Part shown: piece after piece, positions 32,370 through 43,086 of the stretch
Numbering within the stretch: position 1 is the stretch's first letter
Layout of the letters: each line of letters starts with the position of its first letter
Assembly: GCA_000787465.1 (NCBI GenBank)
Contig: JSYX01000095.1
Location: 1-51,802, forward strand
From: Thermomucor indicae-seudaticae
Taxonomy: Eukaryota > Mucoromycota > Mucoromycetes > Mucorales > Lichtheimiaceae
Direction of reading: 5' to 3'
Length of the DNA: 51,802 nt
Position numbers and translations under genes: made by a program
Notes under the pieces: model-generated
What the model saw: the letters and a program-made list of their open reading frames with translations, nothing else
What the model was told of the DNA's origin: nothing
Database searches by the model: none

Positions 32370-33645
32370 ATGTCGCCAAAAGTTGTAGTCACACGTATTC
32401 TGCCACCCGAAACACAGTCTCGGCTGGAGTCATTGGGATTTGACTTGGTGCAATGGCAAGAGGACACGGTCATGCCGCGCCAGGAGTTACTCCGAGCCGT
32501 AAAGGGTATTAAAAAAGTTTGTCCGTTGGTCTTGTTTATTTGTTTTCATTACGGATTTGACTTTTAGGAGCGAGTGCCCTTGTATGTCTTTTGACGGATC
32601 GTATTGATACCGAAGTTTTGGATGCGGCTGGTACGTAATATGATTAAGGTCGAAGAAGAGCGCGCGCGCGCTAAGAAAGATTAGTTCAGGCCCGCAGTTA
32701 AAAGTGATTGCTACAATGTGTGTTGGATATGATCATATTGATGTGGAAGCTGTCCGGTCGCGTGGGATTCGACTGGGCTATACACCCGATGTCTTGACGG
32801 ACGCGACGGCGGATTTGACGGTCATGTTGGTATTGGCCGCCGCTCGTCGAATGAAAGAAGCCATGATGGCTGCCATGCAGGGAGAGGTATGGAATAGGTC
32901 CAGCCGAAAAAGTGAGAGAGAGGGGCGCTGATGTATCATGGATGTTCATAGTGGGGAGCTTGGCGACCAACATGGTTATGCGGGTCTCAGTTCACAAACA
33001 AGACGTTGGGTGTGGTGGGTATGGGTCGTATCGGCGAAGCCGTCGCGCGACGACTGATCCCCTTTGGTATCCGGCGTGTGCTGTACTGGGGACGTTCTGA
33101 GAAACCCCAGTTGGATCTACCGAATGCCGAGTTTTCAGCATCCCTGGATAAACTGTTGGCTGAATCCGACTATGTCGTCGTTTGCTGTGCCTTGACACCA
33201 GAAACCAAGAATCTCTTCCGTTATGAAAAGTTTTCCAAAATGAAATCGACGGCTATCTTTGTCAACACGGCCCGCGGCGGTGTAGTACAACAGGACGATC
33301 TAGGCAAGTCTTCTTCCTTTCCTTCTGCATGTCTGTATCTCCCTCGTCTAAGACTTTCTCATTCAGTTCGAGCTCTGGAGGAAAGATTGATTGCAGCAGC
33401 AGGACTGGATGTTACCACACCAGAACCGCTTCCTCCTACAAACAGGCTTTACCAACTTCCTAACTGTATCATTGTGCCTCACATCGGTAATCCCTTCCTT
33501 TATTAGCAAATACGTGAGAAACATACAGAGTAACTCTTTCTATATAGCGAGCGCCACATTTGAAACACGCGAGAAAATGGCGAACATGTGCCTAGACAAC
33601 GTTGTTGCCGCTTTAGACAACAAGCCTTTGCCGTATGAGTTGTAA
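32370..33645 (+). CDS. GRHPR: glyoxylate/hydroxypyruvate reductase (D-2-hydroxyacid dehydrogenase)
   Basis: Exons 32370-32505, 32568-32630, 32690-32886, 32952-33303, 33367-33486 and 33548-33645 give 321 residues. The NAD(P)-binding loop is VVGMGRIGEAVARR. Catalytic residues sit in NTARGGVVQQ (Arg), DVTTPEPLP (Glu) and IVPHI (His). LVCLLTDRIDTEVLDAAG and ATMCVGYDHIDVEAVRSRGI match the GRHPR group, which reduces glyoxylate and hydroxypyruvate in the cytosol or mitochondria. Intron 4 (33304-33366) begins GCAAGT: a GC-AG intron, required to give DDLVRALEE. Intron 2 carries a CGCGCGCGCG run. The gene is convergent with SFT2, 217 bp away. Confidence 0.94.
32661..32671. repeat. (CG)n alternating run in GRHPR intron 2
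   Basis: An alternating GCGCGCGCGC tract of about 11 bp lies in the middle of the 59-nt intron. It is unusual in otherwise AT-rich introns and capable in principle of Z-DNA. Confidence 0.8.
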
Positions 33646-33862
33646 TAATAATAGCTAATTACAATGATTATGGTGTAGGTGGTTATCTATAAAGTATGTC
33701 AGAATAGGACAAAAAGACGCAAAAAGCCTGATCAGAGAAGACGATTGGTGCTAGTAGAGACGCAATAACAGTATATATTGCAAGCGCCATGCCTATGTTA
33801 TAGGCTTTTGCTTTGCTGGTATATATATACAATAGGCATTACGATTAACAAAACGGATTATT

Positions 33863-34749
33863 TTAGATGGATGTGATGCAGCTTCCAAAAGTTCGGCGAA
33901 TAATCTCCCGTCCATATGGAATATAGCTTGCGCTATAGATCGTCATGAGTTGATATCCCCTTTTTTCAAGAGAATATGAGAAGGGAGTTACTTACGCATA
34001 CCACACCAGAGCGCAAAATTGAACAATGACCAACACAATGGAAAGCACAAAGTTCTTGATCTAGCAAAGATACGATTCGTTAAACATCTATATCTTTTCG
34101 TGCTTCTTATCCGTTCGTTACCAGGATAGACAAAACCAATGTAAGGACAAGGAGGCCAAGATAGATGACGGTTGCCCAAAAACGCACTATAACACACTGA
34201 GTTCTTTGCAGCTTAAAGGTGGGGAGTACTTTCTTACCTGGTGCAAACATGGTTTTGATCTGCTTAGGAATGCCAATAATAAAGGTTAAACTGATAGCGG
34301 GCTTAATAACGAGTACCCTTTTAGCATGAACTATCGCTCTCACCTACCTAAAAAGCGAGATTAGGTTTCCGATACTGTAAAGAATTGCGAATCCAGGCAC
34401 ATTTGCGGTCAAGAGCATCAACGTAGACTTTTATATTTTGTTACATGGATCAATGGCTTTGCTTTTTCAGGCTTGGGGACATCTTACCAATATGGATATC
34501 ACCATACCCACTACAAAGCTTTATATTTTTTAACTTTGGCATGCAGAAAGACTAAATAAGAAAACGCAGTATTACCAAGCACCAAAGGCATAAAGTCTCT
34601 GCATTCTGTCCAGACCACAGAATTGCCAGTTACCTGTGGCCATGAGACTTAGTCTCTTGACATTGACCCCTCCCCAAGAATGGACCTGTCTTACCATCGT
34701 CCATGGTACCCTGGTCGCTGTAATTGGACGAGAAGAATCCAAATGGCAT
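33863..34749 (-). CDS. SFT2: SFT2/Got1-like vesicle transport membrane protein
   Basis: Eight exons (minus): 34749-34695, 34633-34576, 34518-34488, 34427-34348, 34290-34238, 34186-34122, 34060-33996, 33932-33863; 158 residues. Four membrane helices are seen: YAFGACFVVGMVISIL, LLTANVPGFAILYSIGNLIS, ATVIYLGLLVLTLVLSIL and FVLSIVLVIVQFCALVWY. The conserved loop TFIIGIPKQIKTMF and the end SYIPYGREIIRR are SFT2 hallmarks. SFT2 acts in fusion of endosome-derived transport vesicles with the Golgi. Every exon is under 81 nt, and the ORFs in the raw frames look meaningless until spliced. The start MPFGFFSSNYSDQG was chosen by distance to helix 1; an earlier exon is possible. Confidence 0.88.
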
Positions 34750-35296
34750 GGCGTACTCTTGATGTGGCGGTCCGTGCAAGGTGAACGGGAAGGAAGGAGC
34801 TGACTTGCAAATTTCCCAGTTAAGCAATGGTTCAAAGAAATGGCCTTCGTGTACCGTTGTTTTTCTTTGAATTCTTGTATAACCTCTTTTTGCATAATGA
34901 ATCACCGCGCGGGCGCGCTATAAAAGAAAGTTAGGAGAAGAGGCTATCTATAACTTTTGGCGGCGTGGCACGTATCCTTTCAGTAACGGTTTTCGCTGTG
35001 AGAGTTAATAGGACATCCAGTAATCTTCACTACATCTTTCTTTTCCTTGTCAACTCGCAGCTTAGGCAGCAGCGTTTCATAGTCTCTAAGTTCCTTTGTA
35101 TGGCCAAATGTTTGCACATAGCGCCGAGTATTGATTTGCCCTGTTAAGTTGCTGAGTTAAAACAATTTTCATGCTCGGCAAAATTGGGTACCGATAGGGG
35201 TCCTATCTGTGGCTTGACCTTTGGTGATCACGGCTTGTTTCATGAGCAAACGTGACAGGAAGAAAAGAAGAAGAAGAGGAGCGCAATGTTCGTCTG
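34750..35296. other. divergent spacer, SFT2 / TRF4
   Basis: Holds the SFT2 promoter and probably the TRF4 promoter and first exon. A TATAAAAG at about 34,920 on the plus strand follows a GCGCGC run and could serve TRF4. A strong AG acceptor at about 35,254 (GTGACAG|GAAG) suggests the TRF4 frame extends upstream of its first Met. Confidence 0.45.
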
Positions 35297-36934
35297 ATGC
35301 AAAGACGCCTGAAGCAGCCATTATTCGCAAGTATCAAAGATCCAATGAGTGGGAAAGAAAGGGAAAATGCTGATAGTATCTTTCTGTTTACAGAGGGCGA
35401 CGATTACATTCCGTTAAACTTTGACGATGATGATCGCAAGGGTGGACGCAGTCAAGGTGATGGTCAACAAGCCATTTCCTTGGGAAAACGAAAACGAGAT
35501 GCAACAAGTGATGAAAGTGATGAAGACGAAACTGAATATCTCTACCCTTGGTTTGAATCATTTTCAAAGATACGGTTGCAGCAGCCTTTCAGTATTACCG
35601 AACTGCAAGTATTAGTTACTTTTATACGTGGGGGAAAGAGAGACCTAATTGATAATTTTTCTATATAGATTTCAGCAAGAGGCTTTGTCTTTCCTCGAAT
35701 ACCTTCAGCCAACCAAAGCGGAAACGCGGCTTCGTCAATACCTGATCCACAAAATTCGAAATTTAATCCAAGCAAGTTTTCCCGGGACACAGGTGCATGT
35801 GTTTGGGAGCTTCGCTACTAATCTTTATCTACCAAACAGGTAAATCTGATCTGGCTTTTTTACCTGTTGTGCACATATACTGAGACACACAGTTTCTATT
35901 AGCGATATTGATATCGTCGTCAACGGAGAGAGAAGCTTTAGCCTATATCGAGTCGCCGATTGCTTAGAAGAGATTTCAGAGGATCTTCAGGTTGTTGCCA
36001 AAGCCTCGGTAAGACAAAAAGATATTGGGAGGGGATAGGATTACAGGTTCCATTAATGCCAGCGTGTTAGGTGCCCGTCATTAAGTTCAAGGATTCATTG
36101 ACCGGGTTAAAAGTGGATGTGATTCTGAATTCTACGCAAGGGACGACAGCTGCGCGTGCCATTCGACAAATGATTTCACAGCATCCTGGACTGAGGCCAT
36201 TGACGCTTTTTATCAAACACTATTTGGCTTTACGAGGGTTGAATGAAGTCTTTACAGGTGGACTCGGTGGGTACGCCATCGTCTGTCTGGTTTTAAGCTT
36301 TCTTCAGGTTCGTATGTAACCTTGGCGTTATGGCGGGACAAGAATTCTAATGATGATGAACCCAGATGCATCCAAAAGTTAGCACAGGGAAGATTGATCC
36401 GCTAAAAAATCTTGGGACATTGTTGCTTGACTTTTTACAACTCTACGGTATCAACTTTAATATACAAAAGGTTGGCATTTGCGTGGCTGGTGACGGCAAG
36501 TACTATGAAAAGGTAATTAGCACAAGATCGAAAGGAATACGGGAAATCCACTAAAAAGCTTTCTGCAATAGAAAAATATACTGAGCAGGAGAATGAGTCC
36601 GCTGTTCACTATCCAAGATCCCCTGGACCCTGATAATGACTTGGGTGCTAAATCATACAACGCAACCAAAGTCGTCAGAGCTTTTCGGCTTGCCTACTTT
36701 CTGCTGACAAGGAGAGGATTCGATCTGCAAGAGCTTTTATCGGATAATAATAAGAGACAAAAGATATCAGAAAGGAGTAAGCGTGAACTCTCTGTGCTTT
36801 CCTCGATATTCCACATACCAGCAGAGATGGCGTCGCTGAGGGATCGCATTGATCGTGTTTACCGTGACAAGCTCTGGCAAGGAGAGGAAGCCGCAGAGTC
36901 CTTTGACTGGGACACAGAGGAGATATATAGTTAA
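35297..36934 (+). CDS. TRF4: non-canonical poly(A) polymerase, TRF4/PAPD5 type
   Basis: Exons 35297-35608, 35676-35839, 35903-36008, 36071-36307, 36366-36512 and 36572-36934; about 442 residues. An acidic/basic leader (GKRKRDATSDESDEDETEY) precedes YPWFESFSKIRLQQPFS. The nucleotidyltransferase signature is VHVFGSFATNLYLPN|SDIDIVV; the third catalytic Asp is in GLKVDVILN. The PAP-associated part has HYLALRGLNEVFTGGLGGYA and FTIQDPLDPDNDLGAKSYN. Trf4/5 is the catalytic subunit of TRAMP, which adenylates nuclear RNAs for exosome decay. A 63-nt stop-free segment (about 35,331-35,393) has GT...TTTACAG ends and may be an optional intron. The ATG at 35297 is the first in frame after an upstream stop; a 5' exon is likely. 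Confidence 0.9.
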
Positions 36935-36989
36935 GCCTTTATATATGCTCTCAATATATGACAAAACTGTAAATAAAACTTTCTTTCGT

Positions 36990-37210
36990 TCAGCTTGCAA
37001 AGTTCCATTCACTATTAGATCGTAGAGGGGGACAATATGGAATAGCGATCGCTTTATCTGCATCATCAATGATGTATGTACTTCCTTCCCGAATGAAACG
37101 GCATGTACCACAAGAAAAGCCACTTAATTCAGCTCGAAAGTTTAAAGAAGTCGGCAAAGACCGACCATGCACGCTGGGTTCTTCTTCTTCTTCCTCCTCT
37201 TTACATTGCC
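36990..37210 (-). CDS. small Cys-containing protein or terminal exon, unknown
   Basis: An open minus frame of about 70 codons ends at 36990. After a Glu run it reads PSVHGRSLPTSLNFRAELSG, then FSCGTCRFIREGSTYIIDDA and KAIAIPYCPPLRS. It contains a CxxC and a third Cys, which would suit a small zinc site. There is no ATG in the frame; a TTTTTTAACAG acceptor at about 37,210 suggests it is the last exon of a gene whose start lies further right, possibly overlapping the plus-strand ORF at 37221. No family is recognised. Confidence 0.4.
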
Positions 37211-37220
37211 CTGTTAAAAA

Positions 37221-37526
37221 ATGCTACTGGAAAATCAAGTCATTCCTTCAGCAACCAGCAGTACTAGCAGCTGTGAAAGTCAAAGTAGTAGTAGTGGTGG
37301 TGATTCTTATTGTCGATACTCTATCCATGACGGCGGTCAAGTGCTGGTTTCTGCCACGACTGATTATCTTTCTGTGGCCTGTATCCAACAATGGCTGCAA
37401 AGTAATCCGAATGCGACCGCTACATTGACATGGGATGAAGGCGATACAATTGATCTACCGGTCTATGCTCTTCGTCGTAGAAATGCTGTCGTCCTTACTT
37501 TACCCGAAGCTCCGTTGGTGAACTAA
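37221..37526 (+). CDS. small protein, unknown function
   Basis: A single open frame of 101 codons from ATG at 37221. A Ser-rich N-terminus (SATSSTSSCESQSSSSGG) is followed by LSVACIQQWLQSNPNATATL, then TWDEGDTIDLPVYALRRRN and VVLTLPEAPLVN. The second half looks like a compact alpha/beta protein. It starts 10 bp from the possible acceptor of the minus-strand exon, so one of the two models may be wrong or they overlap. No family is recognised. Confidence 0.45.
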   Translation: MLLENQVIPSATSSTSSCESQSSSSGGDSYCRYSIHDGGQVLVSATTDYLSVACIQQWLQSNPNATATLTWDEGDTIDLPVYALRRRNAVVLTLPEAPLVN

Positions 37527-38283
37527 ATGTTCACTCTACACCTTTCCTCTACACACAAATACACGCGTGTATATATAATATATGTAATATGTTATACTTA
37601 CAGTAATAATTATCGTTTTTTGCACTTGTAATAAATCGTCTGTTCGTACAACGCCATATGACCGCCGCATGCTTCAAGGTTAATCATGCAAGTCCGCCGA
37701 CAAACTCAGTCCAGACGACGAAGTTTGGTCATCGTAACAGAAACATGGAACGCTTCTACATTCCTAGTGAACCCTAAGACATTCTTTCTGTTAGTCGGTA
37801 TGCTAAACTATACGTATTGCAAAAAGCCGTCCTACCGAAAGTTTTCTGGCCCTCAAAAGGATTCGAGATGCGCGTCAAGTCAATAAAGAGACGCGTCTCG
37901 TTTATATCTTTCACTAACTGTTCATCATGGCTCTCTCTTTTATTCAGCGAGCTCAAGTGGCCATTATAACTGCAAACCTGTTTGATTATACCACGAAACA
38001 ACTGGTCCCAGTAACATGAATGGGGTTTTCTGAAGAACCTATTTTGGTCATGATACCTTCAAGAAGCAAGGGTAAAAGAAACCAGGCTGTCCTTCTAAAC
38101 TGGATGGACGATGTGTTCGTGTTTGTCCTTTACACAATATACAGAGTGTTCCATTTCCATTCATGAAAAAGACAGGTAACTATATCGCTTGTGGACTCTA
38201 TTCACACCTTGACGTTGTAACTACAATTGCGAAAATGAACATTTACAGGAAGGGAAAGGTAAGCAAACATATGACTAATATGA
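37527..38283. other. intergenic, no gene seen
   Basis: 757 bp between the small plus ORF and the 3' end of the zinc-finger gene. Short ORFs at 37686-38001 have no support. Confidence 0.55.
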
Positions 38284-39021
38284 TTACAATGGATCGTGGA
38301 GTAGTTTTACATGTGCCTGCAGAGCCCTAGGTCCTTTACAAGGATCGTGGCAGACTGGACATACAAGTACATCCGGCTTCGGGTTTACGAGACAGAGATA
38401 TCGTTCGTGCTCAAGACAAACGTTGCGACAATTAAACCAAATTGCACAATGTTGACATTGGAATCGCTCTTTACGGCGATTTGGATTCTCGGGGCACTTT
38501 GTCCGTTCATGTGTACGAGCATTGGCGTGTTGATTAAACGAAGCGAAACAATATCGGCATTGGTATTGTCCCTGTTTGCGCTCTGGATTTTGGTCGCAGA
38601 TGTTCCGTTCATGTATTCGAGCAGAAGTCCTCCGATTAAACTCTTTCCCGCAGAATGAACATGGAAAACGCTTCTTTTCTCGATCTGGGTTCAAACGGCA
38701 AAATTGTCGTTCATGCTGGCGGGCGTAATCACAACCAGAAAAAAATCGCTTTTGGCAATACTGACATTCCGCTGGCCTAATGGTTAGATCGTTGAGTGGA
38801 GAATGAAACCGAGAGTACGCAATGTGTAGCTGCTTTACCACGGTTTTAATTTCTTTCGTGGTGGCGGCGCTGTCTCTGGTTGCTTTGTGTTTGGTTGCTC
38901 TGTACTTGTCATGAGGAATCGCAAACACAAAGGAATAAAAAAGATTGTCTTTTTTTTTTGCTGGGCGAACAGGCTTCCGCACTGAGTCGCCATGTTTTTT
39001 TTTGCCGAAGGATGTCCGCAT
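38284..39021 (-). CDS. tandem C2HC zinc-finger protein, lineage-specific family
   Basis: About 245 residues from ATG at 39021. The N-terminal third is basic, with two Lys runs coded by 9 and 10 consecutive A. Four tandem fingers of 28-29 residues follow, each CxxC-x12-H-x4-C: CQYCQKRFFSGCDYARQHER, CSFCGKEFNRRTSARIHER, CRYCFASFNQHANARTHER and CQHCAIWFNCRNVCLEHER. They share a C-x-x-NP-x-R linker. The last finger, CPVCHDPCKGPRALQAHVK..H, is classical C2H2. The fourth ligand being Cys in four fingers is a C2HC pattern, plausible for nucleic-acid binding. A TATCATAG acceptor at about 39,050 hints at an upstream exon. Related relics lie at 9951-10330 and perhaps 12403-12789. Confidence 0.8.
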   Translation of the reverse strand: MRTSFGKKKHGDSVRKPVRPAKKKDNLFYSFVFAIPHDKYRATKHKATRDSAATTKEIKTVVKQLHIAYSRFHSPLNDLTIRPAECQYCQKRFFSGCDYARQHERQFCRLNPDREKKRFPCSFCGKEFNRRTSARIHERNICDQNPERKQGQYQCRYCFASFNQHANARTHERTKCPENPNRRKERFQCQHCAIWFNCRNVCLEHERYLCLVNPKPDVLVCPVCHDPCKGPRALQAHVKLLHDPL

Positions 39022-39836
39022 CAAATATGAGGTTCGTGTTTCTGTTGTCACTATGATAAGAACATATCATCGAGAGGTGTAGCACTTGCATGCCATGTAA
39101 ACTGCTTCAGCCATTGAAGATATTGAAACAGGGAGCACATTCATGCTGCGAGTTACTTTGTTTTCTGTTTATGATCGAAATCTTGCCAATAAGACGAGCG
39201 ACAACGGTTGAGCCGGTATGGTTATTGTAGTTCGGAAAAGAGAGAGAGCAACGTGACGCCTTTGCTAAAGTATGTACCCCGGCTGAAGCCGTTCACGCGT
39301 TTACATACCTTTGTAAGATCCTTGTAAAGAGAGAATTTAGTTAGATCGTTTGGATATATAAAGACTTGTATATGCATTTGGCGCGTTCCTTATCATCTCG
39401 ATAAAAGATACTTGGGCCTGATTAATTGAATAATCAGTGCAAAAGCGTCCTCGCCCGCATCGCCAAAAGATTGCAAATCAAACGATATCTTCCATCCACG
39501 TACGATGGAGCTTGCACCAAACATCTACAATCGACGTCAGGAAGAGGTAAGGGAGTGCTGGGCACAAGCCAATGGCATTCTATCTTTATGTCAGTGGTTA
39601 CTGCTTTGTAGCCGACAGTGCTATTGACTCATGGCTTGGGTTACGAAAGCAAGGAAAAGGGTGTATCGACGCTTCGGCTTTCCATCGGCAGATTGACTGA
39701 TATATATTATGGCCGTGTTGGTCGTATCATATCAAAGATGCATCGCACAGTGGCCCGCTGGATGTATGGAAGAAGGCGACACAAAAAAGTGATTATTTGA
39801 GACATACAAAACAATATGTGAATGCGGTAATTAACG
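39022..39836. other. intergenic, no gene seen
   Basis: 815 bp holding the zinc-finger 5' flank and the GLY1 3' flank. Two 60-codon plus ORFs at 39426 and 39618 lack recognisable features. An upstream zinc-finger exon may lie in 39,050-39,150 (MAEAVYMACKCYTSR-like frame), but no phase-compatible splice was found. Confidence 0.5.
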
Positions 39837-41129
39837 TTAGTGGGATTGTAGAGAAGGATAAGCACCGGAAAGGTCAGGAACCGAGGCCTTCTCTTGTTGT
39901 TGTTGTTGTTGTTGAACGGTCTCTTTAGAATAAACGAACCCGTCTGCTTTGGCTTGCTGGATAAGTTTAAGAGTCGTATCAATAAAGTCTTCTACGGCCT
40001 GCGGAGTGATCTGATAATGGAGAACGATGCGCGTCGTTGTTCCCGGGCTATTGTTGATTTTGATGTTCTTTTTCTTGAGCTCGGCCGCCAATTGAGCAAC
40101 GGTGATACCGACAGGTGCGAGATCGATAAAAACCATGTTTGTGTGGCACGGCAAGACGAGGCGGACACCCATAGACTGGAGGTTTTCGGCCAGTCGAGCG
40201 GCCAGCTTGTGTGTCTCGGGCATGGTCGGCACAACGGTGTCGATGCAGTAGCGCGCCGCAGCAGCCAGCAAGCCCGCCTGGCGCCATCCACCGCCCATCA
40301 ATTTACGCAGATGGCGGGCTTTCCTTATACGCTCTTTGGAAGAGGCCAGGATGGACCCAATGGGAGCACCTGCACCCTTGGATAAGCAAACCGAGACGGT
40401 ATCAAACAGGCGACCGTATTCCCGCATCGGAATACCGGTGGCAGCGCTCGCATTCCAGAGTCTTGCGCCGTCCAAATGAAGAAATAGACCATGGGTGTCG
40501 CAGACCTTGCGAATCCGTCGGATTTCTTCAATCGGCATAAGAGTACCATTCAATGTGTTTTCCAGAGCAACCACTAGAAAGCGTTTCTTCTCTGTTGAGC
40601 TGGGTATAATTTCAACGTGTCGCCTTTTTACCTTTGGTCAATGCACCGCAAAGCTCGTCCTTGACAATGTTGGCTTCCACGTCGTCTGCGGTCAGATAAG
40701 CACCATTCTTGGGCATCACTGGAACCACGCTGGCTTGTGAGTGATAGGAGAGACCACCGCATTCATAAACGTGAATGTGAGCCCGGGCATCGCAGAGAAC
40801 AGAGTGAGGAGGTTGCGTCAAGAGTGTACGCAAGCCCAGCTGGTTCGTCATCGTGCCACTCACGCCAAACAAAGCGGCTTCCTGACCCAGTATGTCAGCC
40901 ATGTACGCTTCCAAGTCATTGACACTCTTATCAGCCTGGTATTGCGAGACAGGCGTGTGATTAGTAATCAAAGCGATGATAGCGACAAAGGAAAAGAGAA
41001 GATGGTTACAGCAAAAACATCGTCTCCGCGAGAAGCTTGCTTCATGATATCAAACATTTCATCCGTAGGGATGGTTGCTGTATCGCTTGTCATGTCCTGG
41101 ACATAGCTATCAGTTGCCAGCGGAGACAT
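39837..41129 (-). CDS. GLY1: L-threonine aldolase
   Basis: Exons (minus): 41129-41010, 40935-40632, 40573-39837, giving 386 residues. This PLP-dependent fold-type I enzyme cleaves threonine or allo-threonine to glycine and acetaldehyde. The N-terminus has MTSDTATIPTDEMFD and GDDVFAADKSVNDLE. The cofactor region shows FGVSGTMTNQLGL, LHLDGARLWNA and the Schiff-base Lys in CLSKGAGAPIGS. GGGWRQAGLLAAAA and a C-terminal domain follow. A Gln run (about 8) near the end is unusual but lies in the tail. Donor GCT|GTAACC for intron 1 was chosen because it keeps GDDVFA before ADKSV. Confidence 0.95.
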
Positions 41130-41752
41130 TTTGGCTTTTCCTTCTTTCGATGGCTAAAGAGAAAGAAATGGAACGTCATACGTGGATGTGGTTTATGAAA
41201 TTTTTCGACGACAGCTGCCACGTTTCTCAGCCAGTCACTTTTCCCACGATTCACGTCAATCGGCTTTCAGCCTTGGTTTTTTTTTTGCTTGGCTGTTGTC
41301 GTGTTGACAACATTTAACCGGATAATTGCTGCTCCGCTCTCTCTATGAATTTAGGTCTACAGCCGTGGCCGTCGATAACCATTCTTGACAGGGTCCGGAA
41401 CATTTCCCGGAATCAACTTTTCCAATCGCAGTGACAAGATCCAAACAAGCTGATACTACGGCGGACCAGTTCCTCTCATTAACGTGTTGACGTGTTCCGG
41501 AAACAATTGTTTCTGCCTGTTGTCCGCCTCCCAAGACTTTTTGCATAGAATGATGCCCTTGCGACGTGAAATCAAGAGAAAAGAAACAATGTTCCTATGA
41601 TATTTGATGCAGCATTTATATCTAAGATTTTTTGCCAAATATAGACAATGCATTAGATTTTTCAATCTCAGTACATCCGTTGATTTGACCAGCAGTTTCT
41701 GCGTTTCCAACAAACCCCTCTTTCACTTTTCTCTCTTTTTTGCTTTTCATTT
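41130..41752. other. divergent spacer, no gene seen
   Basis: 623 bp between the GLY1 start and the PQ-loop gene. Minus ORFs of 67 and 85 codons lie here without recognisable features. Confidence 0.55.
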
Positions 41753-42875
41753 ATGCGAGAAACGTTCGAAGGTGCACCTTGTATACGATGGATACACGTA
41801 ATATTACCTTGTCAGGTCTTACTTGCGATATAGCAATTGACAATTCGATTCCATAGGGCTTGTTCGGTGATTGCGTTTATGGATGGCAAGAGGCTCTTTC
41901 GCTGTCACTCGGTTACTTATCCATCCTGTGCTGGTTAAATGCACAAATGCCGTACGTATGCCTTTAAAATTCAGCATGATGATCATTTCCAATGTTGATT
42001 GACGCTTGAAAAATGCAGACAAGTCATCAAAAACTATCGATTACAAGACGCAGAATCTCTCAGTTTTACCTTCCTCTCCGTTTGGCTTTTGGGTAAACAG
42101 AGATAAACCAAAGCTGATTGACATGTGATTACTTATACTTGTCAAAGGCGATTTTGCCAACTTTATTGGGTGCATCTTGACTGGACAAATGGATTTCCAA
42201 GTTTACCTATCCATCTATTTCATTGGCATCGACACGTTATTGTGCATTCAATGGCTTTATTACGTCAAATACCCTAACAATCGCTTACGCCGTTTGTTAA
42301 ATCCCACGTTGTATTCTGCTGCAGACAAGAAACTTGCGACTGAAAATGATGACGAACAGACCCAACTCTTGGGAGGCGGCGACGACAGTAGAGAGCAACA
42401 ACAAGGAGGATACGGTGCAGTACGCACCCTGCTTACTGTAGGGTTCTTTTTCACTTTGGCCAGTAATCAGCCTCAGGTGCTCACAACAACAACAACATCA
42501 CACGACAACCCCGTGGTATTATCATTCCTCGATGACGATATTGCGCGAAATCTATGGATCGGTCGCTTTTTTGCATGGCTCTGCACCACCCTGTACCTCT
42601 CCTCACGTGTTCCCCAGATCGCTCGGAACTTTAGACGCAGATCCGTACAAGGTCTCGCTATGGCTCTCTTCTTCTTTGCCGCAGCTGGCAACCTGACTTA
42701 CACCCTCAGTATCTTCTTGAACCCTCGACAAACTCGTCAATCCCTCCTAGAAGCCGTCCCCTATATCATCGGTAGTGCTGGCACCCTCATGTTTGACACC
42801 ACCATCTTTATCCAATACCTCCTCTACAACCAGAATACCCAAGAAAAGAACAAGACAACCACAGAAGAACCCTGA
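41753..42875 (+). CDS. PQ-loop vacuolar/lysosomal amino acid transporter (YPQ/PQLC2-like)
   Basis: Exons 41753-41797 (uncertain), 41857-41951, 42019-42092 and 42148-42875; about 313 residues. Two PQ-loop repeats are present. The first is assembled over three exons: LGYLSILCWLNAQMPQVIKN, then YRLQDAESLSFTFLSVWLLG and DFANFIGCILTG. The second reads LYLSSRVPQIARNFRRRSVQ, then GLAMALFFFAAAGNLTY. About seven membrane helices are expected, with an acidic loop (ENDDEQTQLLGGGDD). Fungal relatives (Ypq1-3) export cationic amino acids across the vacuole. The in-frame TAG at 41854-41856 is an intron acceptor. The first exon was chosen for a phase-0 GTAATA donor and could be wrong. Confidence 0.85.
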
Positions 42876-43086
42876 ACATCTCTACTTTTGTATATAGAAC
42901 TCCACCCTAGTCTCTTTATTCGTCCCCCTTTAAATAACAATAATAACAAATACCTCATTCAAATCCTGTTATATATATGATAGTTTCATAGGTAATATAA
43001 GAGATAAATAGTATATTAGCACAAGAAGATTAAGAAGGATAATTGAAGAACAAATACGTTCTTTTGGCACACCTCTTACGTCGCGT

